The notes: a model not told the origin generated them from the sequence alone. DNA of 64,000 nt from Variovorax sp. Root318D1 (GCF_001424835.1 NZ_LMCQ01000021.1:125503-189502), one strand, 5' to 3'. Counted from the first letter of the stretch, positions 26,840-34,702 are shown. Numbers and translations are program-made.

Positions 26840-27916
26840 TTACTGGAACTGCGAGAGAAAGCGCAAGTCGCCGTCGAAGAACAGCCGCAAGTCGTTCACG
26901 CCGTAGCGCAGCATCGTGAGCCGGTCGGGCCCCATGCCAAAGGCAAAGCCGATGTAGCGCTCGGGGTCGAGGCCCATGTTGCGCACCACGTTCGGGTGCA
27001 CCTGGCCCGAGCCCGCGACTTCGAGCCAACGGCCGGCCAAGGGGCCGCTCGCAAACTGGATGTCGATTTCGGCGCTGGGCTCGGTGAACGGAAAGAAGCT
27101 CGGGCGAAAGCGCAGCACGAGGTCGTCGCTTTCGAAGAAGGTGCGGCAGAAGTCGGTGAAGATGACCTTCAGGTCCTTGAAGCTCACGTTTTCGCCGAGC
27201 CACAGGCCTTCGCACTGGTGGAACATGGGCGAGTGCGTGGCGTCGCTGTCGACACGGTAAGTGCGGCCGGGTGCAATGACGCGGATCTCGGGCGCCTTGA
27301 CGGCACCGGTGGTGTCGGCCGCAGCAGCCTCGAACTCGGCCGCGTATTTCTTGATGTGCTGATGCGCGTAGCGCACCTGCATTGGGCTGGTGTGCGGACG
27401 CAGGTTGTACGGAATGCCGTCGTCGCCGTTCAGGTCGACATAGAAGGTGTCCTGCATCGAACGCGCAGGATGGTTTGGCGGGTTGTTGAGCGAGGTGAAG
27501 CTGTGCCAGTCGCTCTCGATCTCGGGGCCGTCGGCCACGTCGAAACCCATGCTGGAGAAGATCTCTTCGATGCGCTCCAGGGTGCGGCTCACGGGGTGCA
27601 ATCCGCCCGGAATGCGGCGGCGGCCGGGCAGGCTCACGTCGAGGGCTTCAGCGCGCAGTTGCAGCGAAAGCTCTTCGTCGGCCAGCTGCTGGCGGCGTTC
27701 GGTCAGCGAGGACTCGATGGCCTGCTTGGCCACGTTGATTGCGGCGCCGCGCGACTTTTTCTCGTCGACGCTGAGTGCGGCCATGCCCTTCATCAGCTCG
27801 GTGATGCGGCCCGACTTGCCGAGGAACTGCGCCTTGGCGTTCTCGAGCTCAGCGGGCGTTTTCGCTTCGGCGAAGGCGGCGCGTGCGGTGGCTACCAGGG
27901 AGTCCAACTCGTTCAT
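26840..27916 (-). CDS. pheS: Phenylalanine-tRNA ligase alpha subunit
   Basis: Catalytic alpha subunit of PheRS. An N-terminal coiled coil (residues ~1-90) precedes the class II core with motif 2 (FHQCEGLWLGENVSF) and motif 3 (GFAFGMGPDRLTMLRYG). The substrate-pocket region is SMQDTFYV. Length 358 aa. The start is ATG 27916 (MNELDSLV); an in-frame TTG 51 bases upstream would add a Phe/Tyr-rich stretch that is really the T-run of a terminator hairpin, so I reject it. The gene may be controlled by that hairpin. Confidence 0.97.
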   Translation of the reverse strand: MNELDSLVATARAAFAEAKTPAELENAKAQFLGKSGRITELMKGMAALSVDEKKSRGAAINVAKQAIESSLTERRQQLADEELSLQLRAEALDVSLPGRRRIPGGLHPVSRTLERIEEIFSSMGFDVADGPEIESDWHSFTSLNNPPNHPARSMQDTFYVDLNGDDGIPYNLRPHTSPMQVRYAHQHIKKYAAEFEAAAADTTGAVKAPEIRVIAPGRTYRVDSDATHSPMFHQCEGLWLGENVSFKDLKVIFTDFCRTFFESDDLVLRFRPSFFPFTEPSAEIDIQFASGPLAGRWLEVAGSGQVHPNVVRNMGLDPERYIGFAFGMGPDRLTMLRYGVNDLRLFFDGDLRFLSQFQ

Positions 27917-27942
27917 AGCAACAGAAAATAGGCGGGGGAAAT

Positions 27943-27977
27943 AAAAAAAGAGCTGGAGCCTTTTCAAGCGCCAGCCC
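27943..27977 (-). terminator. Terminator or attenuator between rplT and pheS
   Basis: On the minus strand GGGCTGG (27977-27971) pairs with CCAGCTC (27956-27950), with one G-T pair and a loop of about 14 nt, followed by seven T residues. A second stem (GGCCGCC/GGCGGCC) lies just upstream near 27990-28018. It lies in the 117-base gap between rplT and pheS, so it may end the infC-rpmI-rplT message partly while allowing read-through into pheST. No separate Phe-rich leader peptide was found. Confidence 0.65.
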
Positions 27978-28033
27978 TTGTGTCGTGGGCGCAGGAGGCC
28001 GCCAATGAAGGCGGCCGCCCTTGCTTTACAGGA

Positions 28034-28393
28034 TCAAGCAGCCAGCTTGGCCTTGACCTGCTCCACGATGCCGGCAAAAGCGGCCTTGTCGTGCACTGCG
28101 ATGTCCGCAAGCATCTTGCGGTCGATCTCGATTCCGGCCTTGCGGATGCCGTTTGCGAACTGGCTGTAGGTCAGGCCCAGTTCACGCGAGGCGGCGTTGA
28201 TACGCGCGATCCACAGTTGACGGAAAACGCGCTTCTTGTTGCGGCGGTCACGGTAGGCATATTGCCCAGCCTTCATTACCGCCTGTTTGGCGATGCGGAA
28301 GACATTACCGCGGCGACCACGGAAACCCTTGGCGAGTGCGAGAACTTTCTTGTGGCGGGCGCGAGCCGTTACACCACGTTTGACGCGAGGCAT
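28034..28393 (-). CDS. rplT: 50S ribosomal protein L20
   Basis: Basic 119-aa 23S rRNA-binding assembly protein of the large subunit. The sequence is nearly invariant in bacteria: MPRVKRGVTARARHKKVLAL, GRRGNVFRIAKQAVMKAGQYAYRDRR and LWIARINAA. In E. coli L20 represses translation of rpmI and its own gene; whether the 169-base leader before rpmI serves that purpose here is not visible from sequence alone. It follows rpmI by 24 bases. Confidence 0.98.
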   Translation of the reverse strand: MPRVKRGVTARARHKKVLALAKGFRGRRGNVFRIAKQAVMKAGQYAYRDRRNKKRVFRQLWIARINAASRELGLTYSQFANGIRKAGIEIDRKMLADIAVHDKAAFAGIVEQVKAKLAA

Positions 28394-28417
28394 GTGTGTA
28401 CTCCTTGTTCGTCTGAG

Positions 28418-28621
28418 TTAAATGCCACGGCCGGGCAGCATGGCGGCGACAGAAACCATGTTGGTTTCATGCACTGCGACTGCACCACGGAGGTGACGCT
28501 TGTTCTTGGTGGTCTTCTTCGTCAAGATGTGACGCTTGAAGGCTTGACCGCGCTTGACGGTGCCACCGGGACGAACGCGGAAACGTTTTTTCGCGCTGCT
28601 CTTGGTCTTCATTTTGGGCAT
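28418..28621 (-). CDS. rpmI: 50S ribosomal protein L35
   Basis: Small basic large-subunit protein of 67 aa with the standard MPKMKTKSSAKKRFRVRPGG start and KNKRHLRG core. It is preceded by AAGGAG a few bases before the ATG. It lies between infC (169 bases upstream) and rplT, the conserved infC-rpmI-rplT order. Confidence 0.98.
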   Translation of the reverse strand: MPKMKTKSSAKKRFRVRPGGTVKRGQAFKRHILTKKTTKNKRHLRGAVAVHETNMVSVAAMLPGRGI

Positions 28622-28790
28622 ATGAATGCTCCTTTAGTTTGTGCTCGTGAGGCGCCGCGGATACTCCACGGACTTGTTGGCCCCGAGACACTTCTTTATC
28701 TCGCCCCTGCCTGCCCTTCTTGCGAAGCGCCGGCAACGGCGAAATTCTTTAAACCCTGCTAACTGACTCTCTCTAGCCCGGCCAGCCTTT

Positions 28791-29402
28791 TCAGGCTGCC
28801 GCGGGCGCCGACGACGTTTCCGTCGACGCGGGCTTGGCGGCACCACCGCCACCCGGCTTCTTGCGGCCCGGAGCGATCATCATGATCATCTGCCGGCCTT
28901 CGAGCTTGGGGAACTGCTCGACGACGATCAGGTCGGCCAGCTCATCGCGAATGCGCTGCAGCAAGGCCAGACCGAGCTCCTGGTGCGTGATCTCGCGGCC
29001 GCGGAAGCGCAGCGTGATCTTGCATTTGTCGCCCTCTTCAAGAAAGCGCTTGATGTTGCGCATCTTGATGTTGTAGTCGCCATCGTCGGTACCGGGGCGG
29101 AACTTGATTTCCTTGACCTCGATGACCTTCTGCTTCGACTTCGCCTCGGCCGCTTTCTTCTGCTCGTGGTACTTGAACTTGCCGTACTCGATCAGGCGGC
29201 ACACTGGCGGATTGGCCGCGGCAACGACCTCTACCAGATCCACGTCAGCCTCACCGGCAAGGCGCAAGGCCTCGGAGAGACTCATAACACCCATTGGCTC
29301 GTTTTCCGGGCCTACAAGGCGGACTTCCGGGGCCATGATTTCCCGGTTCAGGCGGTGTTGGCGTTCCTCGCGGTGGCGGCGGTCGCGAAATGCAGTAGCG
29401 AT
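28791..29402 (-). CDS. infC: Translation initiation factor IF-3 (ATC start codon)
   Basis: IF-3 binds the 30S subunit and proofreads start-codon selection. The conserved N-terminus (ATAFRDRRHREER, RLNREIMAPEVRL) reads in frame upstream of the first ATG (29336) and begins at an ATC codon at 29402-29400, with AAGGA eight bases before it. Non-AUG starts are the basis of IF-3 autoregulation in E. coli (AUU). An in-frame ATT lies nine bases further upstream but within the ribosome site. The product would be 203 aa with a Gly/Ala-rich C-terminal tail. It lies 114 bases after thrS. Confidence 0.95.
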   Translation of the reverse strand: MATAFRDRRHREERQHRLNREIMAPEVRLVGPENEPMGVMSLSEALRLAGEADVDLVEVVAAANPPVCRLIEYGKFKYHEQKKAAEAKSKQKVIEVKEIKFRPGTDDGDYNIKMRNIKRFLEEGDKCKITLRFRGREITHQELGLALLQRIRDELADLIVVEQFPKLEGRQMIMMIAPGRKKPGGGGAAKPASTETSSAPAAA

Positions 29403-29516
29403 GGTCAGAATCCTTCAAAAGATGCTACAAAATCTGTAGCGGAAGCCGGGTCAGTCCTCGCGGACAAGCGGCATGATTTGGTCGAGAAACACAAGTTGGG
29501 GTGCTTCAGGGACTAA

Positions 29517-31424
29517 TCAACGCTTGTCAGCAACATCCTGGTCGAGCCGCTGCTTGAACGATTCGAGGGACATTGCACCGAGGTCTTGATTGCCCCGGGC
29601 GCGCACTGCGACGGCACCAGCTTCCTTCTCTTTGTCGCCTACGACGAGGATATAGGGAAGCTTTTGCAACGAATGCTTGCGTATTTTATACGTTATCTTC
29701 TCGTTGTGCAGATCCAGCTGAACCCTAAGCCCTTGATTCTGCAGCGTTTTAGCCACTGAAGCAGCGTAGTCGGCCTGCCCTTCGCTGATATTGAGCACCG
29801 CCACCTGCACCGGAGCGAGCCATGCGGGCAGTGCGCCAGCGTGGTGTTCGATCAGCATGCCGATGAAGCGCTCCAGGCTGCCCACGATGGCGCGGTGCAG
29901 CATGACGGGGTGTGCGCGGCCGCTCGACTCCGTGACGTATTCGCCGCCCAGGCGCTCTGCCGTGTTGAAGTCGACCTGCATCGTGCCGCACTGCCACTGG
30001 CGGCCCAGCGCGTCCTTCAGCGTGTATTCGATCTTGGGGCCGTAGAAGGCGCCGTCGCCGGGCGAGATGATGAAGTCGACGCCTGAACGGCGCAGCGCCT
30101 CCATGACAGCATGCTCGGCCTTGTCCCACAGCTCGTCAGAGCCGACGCGGTTGTCGGGCCGCGTGGCCACCTTGTAGAGGATGTCCGTGAAGCCGAAGTC
30201 GGCGTAGACCTTCTGCAGCTGCTCCGTGTAGGCGATGCATTCATCGAGGATCTGGTCTTCGGTGCAGAAGATGTGGCCGTCGTCCTGCGTGAAGCCGCGC
30301 ACACGCATGATGCCGTGCAGCGCGCCGCTGGGTTCGTTGCGGTGGCACTGGCCAAACTCGCCGTAGCGCAGCGGCAGGTCGCGGTAGCTGCGCAGGTCGC
30401 TCTTGAAGATGAGCACGTGGCCGGGGCAGTTCATCGGCTTGAGCGCGTATTCGCGCTTTTCCGACTCCGTCGTGAACATGTTGTCGCGGTAGTTCTGCCA
30501 GTGGCCCGTTTTCTCCCACAGGCTCTTGTCGAGGATCTGCGGGCCCTTCACTTCCCAGTAGCCCGTGTCGCGGTAGATGCCGCGCATGTACTGCTCCACG
30601 GCCTGCCACACGGCCCAGCCCTTGGGGTGCCAGAACACCACGCCCGGCGCCACTTCGTCGATGTGGAACAGGTCGAGTTCCTTGCCCAGCTTGCGGTGGT
30701 CGCGCTTCTCGGCTTCTTCGATGCGCTGGATGTACTGGTCGAGCTGCTTCTTGTCGGCCCAGGCCGTGCCGTAAACGCGCTGCAGCTGCTCGTTCTTGGC
30801 GTCTCCGCGCCAGTAGGCGCCGGCCAGCTTCGTGAGCTTGAAGACCTTCAGGAAGCGCGTGTTCGGCACGTGCGGGCCGCGGCACATGTCGACGTATTCC
30901 TGGTGGTAGTAGAGGCCCATGGCCTGCTCGTCGGGCATGTCTTCGACCAGGCGCAGCTTGTAGTCTTCGCCGCGCGACTTGAAGACCTCGATGACTTCGG
31001 CACGCGGCGTCATCTTCTTGACCACGTCGTAGTCCTGCGCAATCAGCTCCTTCATGCGCGCCTCGATGGCGGCCATGTCTTCGGGCGTGAAGGGGCGCTC
31101 GTACGAGATGTCGTAATAAAAGCCCTCCTCGATCACCGGCCCGATGACCATCTTGGCCGTCGGGTAGAGCTGCTTCACGGCGTGGCCGACCAGGTGGGCC
31201 GTCGAGTGGCGGATGATCTCCAGGCCCTCGTCGTCCTTGGGCGTGATGATCTGGAGTTTGGCGTCGCGGTCGATGACGTCGCTGGCATCGACGAGCTTGC
31301 CGTCGACCTTGCCGGCCACCGTCATCTTGGCGAGCCCGGGTCCGATGGACTGGGCAACTTGGGCCACCGAAACCGGGCCTGGGAACTCGCGGCGCGAGTT
31401 GTCGGGAAGCGTGATCTGGATCAT
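29517..31424 (-). CDS. thrS: Threonine-tRNA ligase
   Basis: Class II synthetase that charges tRNA-Thr. Domains: TGS (1-62), the editing N2 domain (HSTAHLVGHAVKQLYP with the conserved HxxxH-type start), the catalytic core with the zinc-binding Cys in MNCPGHVLIF and motif 2 (RYGEFGQCHRNEPSG), and the C-terminal anticodon-binding domain (WLAPVQVAVLNIS). Length 635 aa is typical. The ATG (31424) is preceded by a roughly 195-base leader that contains a short Thr-codon peptide and a terminator hairpin, so expression is probably controlled by attenuation. Confidence 0.97.
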   Translation of the reverse strand: MIQITLPDNSRREFPGPVSVAQVAQSIGPGLAKMTVAGKVDGKLVDASDVIDRDAKLQIITPKDDEGLEIIRHSTAHLVGHAVKQLYPTAKMVIGPVIEEGFYYDISYERPFTPEDMAAIEARMKELIAQDYDVVKKMTPRAEVIEVFKSRGEDYKLRLVEDMPDEQAMGLYYHQEYVDMCRGPHVPNTRFLKVFKLTKLAGAYWRGDAKNEQLQRVYGTAWADKKQLDQYIQRIEEAEKRDHRKLGKELDLFHIDEVAPGVVFWHPKGWAVWQAVEQYMRGIYRDTGYWEVKGPQILDKSLWEKTGHWQNYRDNMFTTESEKREYALKPMNCPGHVLIFKSDLRSYRDLPLRYGEFGQCHRNEPSGALHGIMRVRGFTQDDGHIFCTEDQILDECIAYTEQLQKVYADFGFTDILYKVATRPDNRVGSDELWDKAEHAVMEALRRSGVDFIISPGDGAFYGPKIEYTLKDALGRQWQCGTMQVDFNTAERLGGEYVTESSGRAHPVMLHRAIVGSLERFIGMLIEHHAGALPAWLAPVQVAVLNISEGQADYAASVAKTLQNQGLRVQLDLHNEKITYKIRKHSLQKLPYILVVGDKEKEAGAVAVRARGNQDLGAMSLESFKQRLDQDVADKR

Positions 31425-31440
31425 GAAAAACCTCGGGGCA

Positions 31441-31474
31441 GAAAAACAAAAAGCGCGGTGACTGGCCGCGCTTT
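31441..31474 (-). terminator. Leader terminator (attenuator) upstream of thrS
   Basis: On the minus strand AAAGCGCGG (31474-31466) pairs perfectly with CCGCGCTTT (31458-31450) around a 7-nt loop and is followed by TTGTTTTTC. It lies 17 bases before the thrS start, so it would stop transcription before the gene. The 5' arm can alternatively pair with CCGCGCT at 31511-31505, directly after the stop codon of the leader peptide. Confidence 0.82.
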
Positions 31475-31504
31475 GCTTGGTTTGGGAGCTGGCAGAAACC
31501 AGCG

Positions 31505-31512
31505 AGCGCGGG
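31505..31512 (-). promoter_or_regulatory. Antiterminator segment of the thrS leader
   Basis: The minus-strand octamer CCCGCGCT directly follows the leader-peptide TAG. Its last seven bases repeat the 3' arm of the terminator and can pair with the 5' arm (AGCGCGG, 31472-31466), which excludes the terminator. A small GCTGG/CCAGC hairpin between them (31503-31488) would bring the arms together. A ribosome at the TAG would cover this segment. Confidence 0.6.
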
Positions 31513-31581
31513 CTACCGGCCCTTTCCTTCGGAGACGAAGAAAAAGCCGCTGAATCCTTGCGGAGTAGTTCGCGGTGTCAT
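31513..31581 (-). CDS. Putative 22-residue thrS leader peptide
   Basis: A short frame on the minus strand, ATG 31581 to TAG 31513, in the thrS leader. It encodes 22 residues with Thr at positions 2, 5 and 6 (codons ACA, ACT, ACT, which should be uncommon in this GC-rich genome) and a GFFFVSE segment. A purine-rich GAAAGG lies about ten bases before the ATG. A -10-like TAGAAT at 31631-31626 could start the transcript, though no good -35 is seen. Its position ahead of mutually exclusive hairpins suggests it senses Thr-tRNA charging. Function is inferred, not shown. Confidence 0.6.
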   Translation of the reverse strand: MTPRTTPQGFSGFFFVSEGKGR

Positions 31582-31679
31582 AACCAAGGTGCCTTTCTCG
31601 CTCTTGTTGGGTGCAGAGAGCCGCAATTCTATCCGGTGGCCGCTCAGGCCATCGGCTGCCGGGTTTTGCGACGCCCCAC

Positions 31680-31706
31680 AAAAAAAGCCCGGCACTAGGC
31701 CGGGCT
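31680..31706 (-). terminator. Rho-independent terminator after aceA
   Basis: Minus-strand stem AGCCCGGC/GCCGGGCT (31706-31686) with a 5-nt loop, followed by seven T residues (A-run on the + strand). It lies 40 bases after the aceA stop codon and separates aceA from the thrS transcription unit. Confidence 0.88.
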
Positions 31707-31746
31707 GGATGGTGACAGCGAATCGTCTGTTCAGGCGATCAGCGGG

Positions 31747-33066
31747 TCAGTGGAACTGTTCTTCCTCGGTCGAACCGGTCAGCGCCGTGACGCTGGACTT
31801 GCCGCCCTGGATGACGGTGGTCACCTCGTCGAAGTAACCGGTGCCCACTTCCTGCTGGTGCGAGACGAAGGTGTAGCCGCGGTCGCGCGCTGCGAACTCG
31901 GGCTCTTGCACCTTTTCGACGTAGGCCGACATGCCGCGCTGCACGTAATCTTGTGCGAGGTCGAACATGTTGAACCACATCGAGTGGATGCCGGCCAGCG
32001 TGATGAACTGGTACTTGTAGCCCATGGCGCCCAGTTCCTTCTGGAACTTGGCAATGGTGGCGTCGTCGAGGTTCTTCTTCCAGTTGAACGAGGGCGAGCA
32101 GTTGTAGGCCAGCATCTTGCCGGGGTGCACCTTGTGCACGGCTTCGGCGAACTTGCGGGCGAACTCGAGGTCGGGCGTGCCGGTTTCGCACCACACCAGG
32201 TCGGCGTAGTACGCATAGGCGACGGCGCGGCTGATGGCCTGGTCCATGCCCTTCTTCGTCTTGTAGAAGCCTTCGGCGGTGCGCTCACCGGTGAGGAACG
32301 GCTTGTCGTTCTCGTCGTAGTCGCTGGTGATGAGGTCGGCTGCTTCGGCGTCGGTGCGGGCAATCACGAGCGTCGGCGTGCCGCAGACGTCGGCCGCCAT
32401 GCGTGCGGCGACGAGCTTTTGCACCGCTTCGGTCGTCGGCACGAGCACCTTGCCGCCCATGTGGCCGCACTTCTTGACCGAGGCGAGCTGGTCTTCGAAG
32501 TGCACGCCGCCGGCGCCGGCCTTGATCATGGCCTTCATCAGTTCGAAACCGTTCAGCACGCCGCCAAAACCGGCTTCAGCGTCTGCAACGATGGGCGCGA
32601 AGTAGTCGACATAGCCCTTGTCGCCGGGGTTCACGTTCTTGGACCACTGGATTTCGTCCGCGCGGCGGAAGGTGTTGTTGATGCGCTCGACCACGGTCGG
32701 CACCGAGTCCACCGGGTACAGCGATTGGTCCGGGTACATGGCCGAATAGGTGTTGGCGTCCGCGGCAACCTGCCAGCCCGACAGGTAGATGGCCTTCACG
32801 CCGGCCTTCACCTGCTGCATGGCCTGGCCGCCCGTGAGCGCGCCGAGGCAATTGACGTAGGGCTCGTTGTTCACCAGCTCCCAGAGCTTCTCTGCACCGC
32901 GGCGGGCCAGCGTGTGCTCGATGGGGAACGAGCCGCGAAGGCGCACCACGTCGGCGGCGCTGTAGCCGCGCTTGATGCCCTTCCAGCGGGGATTGGTGGC
33001 CCATTCTTTCTCGAGGGCGGCAATTTGCTGTTCGCGGCTCAGTTGTTCGGTGAGGGTCTGGGGCAT
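31747..33066 (-). CDS. aceA: Isocitrate lyase
   Basis: Cleaves isocitrate to glyoxylate and succinate in the glyoxylate shunt. The catalytic motif KKCGHMGGK, the Mg-site region VIARTDAEAADL and NCSPSFNWKKNL are all present. Length 439 aa from ATG 33066 matches the proteobacterial enzyme; the upstream in-frame extension (Pro/Arg/Gln-rich) overlaps the 5' region and is unlikely to be coding. It is a single-gene unit with its own terminator. A perfect 20-bp palindrome sits 73 bases upstream of the ATG and is a likely operator. No malate synthase gene is nearby. Confidence 0.96.
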   Translation of the reverse strand: MPQTLTEQLSREQQIAALEKEWATNPRWKGIKRGYSAADVVRLRGSFPIEHTLARRGAEKLWELVNNEPYVNCLGALTGGQAMQQVKAGVKAIYLSGWQVAADANTYSAMYPDQSLYPVDSVPTVVERINNTFRRADEIQWSKNVNPGDKGYVDYFAPIVADAEAGFGGVLNGFELMKAMIKAGAGGVHFEDQLASVKKCGHMGGKVLVPTTEAVQKLVAARMAADVCGTPTLVIARTDAEAADLITSDYDENDKPFLTGERTAEGFYKTKKGMDQAISRAVAYAYYADLVWCETGTPDLEFARKFAEAVHKVHPGKMLAYNCSPSFNWKKNLDDATIAKFQKELGAMGYKYQFITLAGIHSMWFNMFDLAQDYVQRGMSAYVEKVQEPEFAARDRGYTFVSHQQEVGTGYFDEVTTVIQGGKSSVTALTGSTEEEQFH

Positions 33067-33138
33067 GGTCACTCCGTGAGGTTGATTGAAAGATGGGCGC
33101 TGCGGCCGTGGAGTCACTGTAAACCGATCTTGGACTCT

Positions 33139-33158
33139 TATGTCTTATAGAAGACATA
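33139..33158 (-). promoter_or_regulatory. Perfect palindrome upstream of aceA, likely operator
   Basis: TATGTCTT-ATAG-AAGACATA is a perfect inverted repeat with 8-bp arms, 73-92 bases upstream of the isocitrate lyase ATG in an otherwise plain AT-rich promoter region. The size and dyad fit a dimeric regulator such as a GntR-family protein. The regulator is not in this window. A second palindrome, TTTTTCTC-ATATC-GAGAAAAA, lies at 33213-33233. Confidence 0.65.
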
Positions 33159-33311
33159 TTTTTATCCCATGAAAATCAACGGCTTACGGATGTATTTCTC
33201 AATGCAAAATTATTTTTCTCATATCGAGAAAAAATATTGCGGCGCAGCAGTCGCTCATTTCACGATATGCAATGAGGATTTCAGGCGTGAAAACGAGGCC
33301 TGGAATTGGTC

Positions 33312-33740
33312 TTACCTTGCAGCCGCGTGCGCGATCCAGTCGCCGCTCCGGATAACGGCACGCCCTGCAATGCGTGACAGATGGATCTCGTAGACCAGGC
33401 ATTCGAACTGCTGCGCGCCAGCTTCCACCATCACAGTGCGCCTGATGTATTCGCCGGCGTCGTCGGCAACTTCTTCGAGCACGTCGAGTGCCACTTCCAC
33501 CTCGGGCTCGATGCGGTAGATCTCGCCCACCACGCGCCGCTTGCCGCCCAGCACCACGCCGGGATAGGCGCCCAGGTCGTACAGCGTGCCCGCAATGACG
33601 GCATCGGTCACGAAAAAGGGTTCGGGACGGAAGCGCGCGATGTCGTTGCGCCCGCCGCGTCGCAGCGTGCCGTAGACGAACACGTGACGCACGGTGTGTG
33701 CGCCCGGCAGGCCAACGGATTTCGGCGATTGCGGCATCAT
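33312..33740 (-). CDS. Gamma-glutamylcyclotransferase/AIG2-like protein
   Basis: A small cytoplasmic GGCT-fold protein. The signature FVYGTLRRGGRN is near the N-terminus, followed by GTLYDLGAYPG, GEIYRIEPEVE and LDVLEEVADD, where the acidic residue needed for cyclotransferase chemistry is expected. Substrate is unknown (gamma-glutamyl peptides or amines in characterised relatives). The start is uncertain: ATG 33740 gives 142 aa, and 33749 or 33737 are close alternatives; longer Arg-rich extensions are not credible. It diverges from the exporter gene with very little space. Confidence 0.82.
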   Translation of the reverse strand: MMPQSPKSVGLPGAHTVRHVFVYGTLRRGGRNDIARFRPEPFFVTDAVIAGTLYDLGAYPGVVLGGKRRVVGEIYRIEPEVEVALDVLEEVADDAGEYIRRTVMVEAGAQQFECLVYEIHLSRIAGRAVIRSGDWIAHAAAR

Positions 33741-33775
33741 TGAATCCATCGTCCCACAACAAAGCATCGAGTCTA

Positions 33776-34702
33776 TTGAACACCGCCGTCCCCGCCTCCA
33801 GCCGCCTCGTCGCCTACGGCTGCCTGGCCTTGAGCATGTCGCTCGTCGGCGGTTATGTCGCCCTCTCCAAACCACTGGTCGCCGTCTTCCCGGTGCTGCT
33901 GCTCGCATGGCTTCGCTTCGGCATTGCCGCGCTCGCCATGCCGCACTGGCTGCAGCGCCCGCCGGGCGAACCGCCCATGAGCGGTCGCACGCGCGGCCTG
34001 GTCTTTCTCGAATCGTTTCTCGGCAACTTTCTGTTCTCGATCTGCATGCTGTTCGGCGTGAGCCTCACGAGCGCGGTGTCGGCCGGCGTGATCATGGCGT
34101 CCATGCCGGCGGCCGTGGCGGTTGCGAGTTGGCTCTTCCTGCGCGAGCGCATCACGGTGCGCATCGGCCTGGCAATCGGCTGCGCGGCGATCGGCATCGG
34201 GCTGCTCGCACTTGCGCCTGCGCACGTCCAAGCCAACGCTGAAGGCTCTTCGCGCTCGTCCATGCCCTGGCTCGGCAATCTGCTGGTGTTCTGCGCGGTG
34301 CTGTGCGAGACAGCTTATGCGGTGATCGGCAAGTCGCTCACCGGCCGGCTCGGGCCCAAACGGATCTCGTCGCTCATCAACCTGTGGGGCTTCGTGCTGT
34401 CGATGCCCTTCGGCATCTGGTTCGCATTGCAGTTCGACTTCTCTGCCGTGCGCATCGGCACTTGGGCCTTGCTCGTGGTCTACGCGCTTGCCGCAAGCAT
34501 CTGGACGGTGTGGCTCTGGATGACGGGCCTACGCCACGTGCCCGCTGCGCAAGCGGGAGTTTTCGCGGTGATGCTGCCCGTGAGCGCAGCGCTGGTTGGC
34601 GTGCTGGTGCTTGGCGAGAGCCTCTCTTGGGCACAGCTCATTGCATTCGCTCTTGCGCTCACTGGTGTGGTGCTGGCGACGTGGCCCGAACGCCGAAGCT
34701 GA
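33776..34702 (+). CDS. EamA-family drug/metabolite exporter
   Basis: Inner-membrane DMT transporter with ten predicted helices in two EamA repeats (first repeat from VAYGCLALSMSLVGGYVALSK, second from NLLVFCAVLCETAYAVIGK), each ending near the conserved glutamate-containing LRERITVR or LGESLSWAQ. The substrate cannot be predicted. I favour the TTG start at 33776 (308 aa); an in-frame GTG at 33698 would overlap the divergent GGCT-like gene and add polar sequence that the family lacks. Confidence 0.85.
   Translation: MNTAVPASSRLVAYGCLALSMSLVGGYVALSKPLVAVFPVLLLAWLRFGIAALAMPHWLQRPPGEPPMSGRTRGLVFLESFLGNFLFSICMLFGVSLTSAVSAGVIMASMPAAVAVASWLFLRERITVRIGLAIGCAAIGIGLLALAPAHVQANAEGSSRSSMPWLGNLLVFCAVLCETAYAVIGKSLTGRLGPKRISSLINLWGFVLSMPFGIWFALQFDFSAVRIGTWALLVVYALAASIWTVWLWMTGLRHVPAAQAGVFAVMLPVSAALVGVLVLGESLSWAQLIAFALALTGVVLATWPERRS

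Noticed and set aside
24393..26906. 837-aa frame antisense to pheT
   Set aside because: Same GC-driven shadow effect; pheT is full length with all domains.
27916..27967. In-frame TTG extension of pheS with a Phe-rich stretch, resembling a pheM-like leader
   Set aside because: The Phe/Tyr codons are simply the T-run of the hairpin; there is no stop between it and pheS and no ribosome site, so it is not a separate leader peptide.
31441..31474. Considered a T-box or a tRNA-like element in the thrS leader
   Set aside because: No T-box consensus (AGGGTGGNACCGCG-like) or specifier loop is visible and no cloverleaf folds; a peptide-based attenuator explains the elements better.
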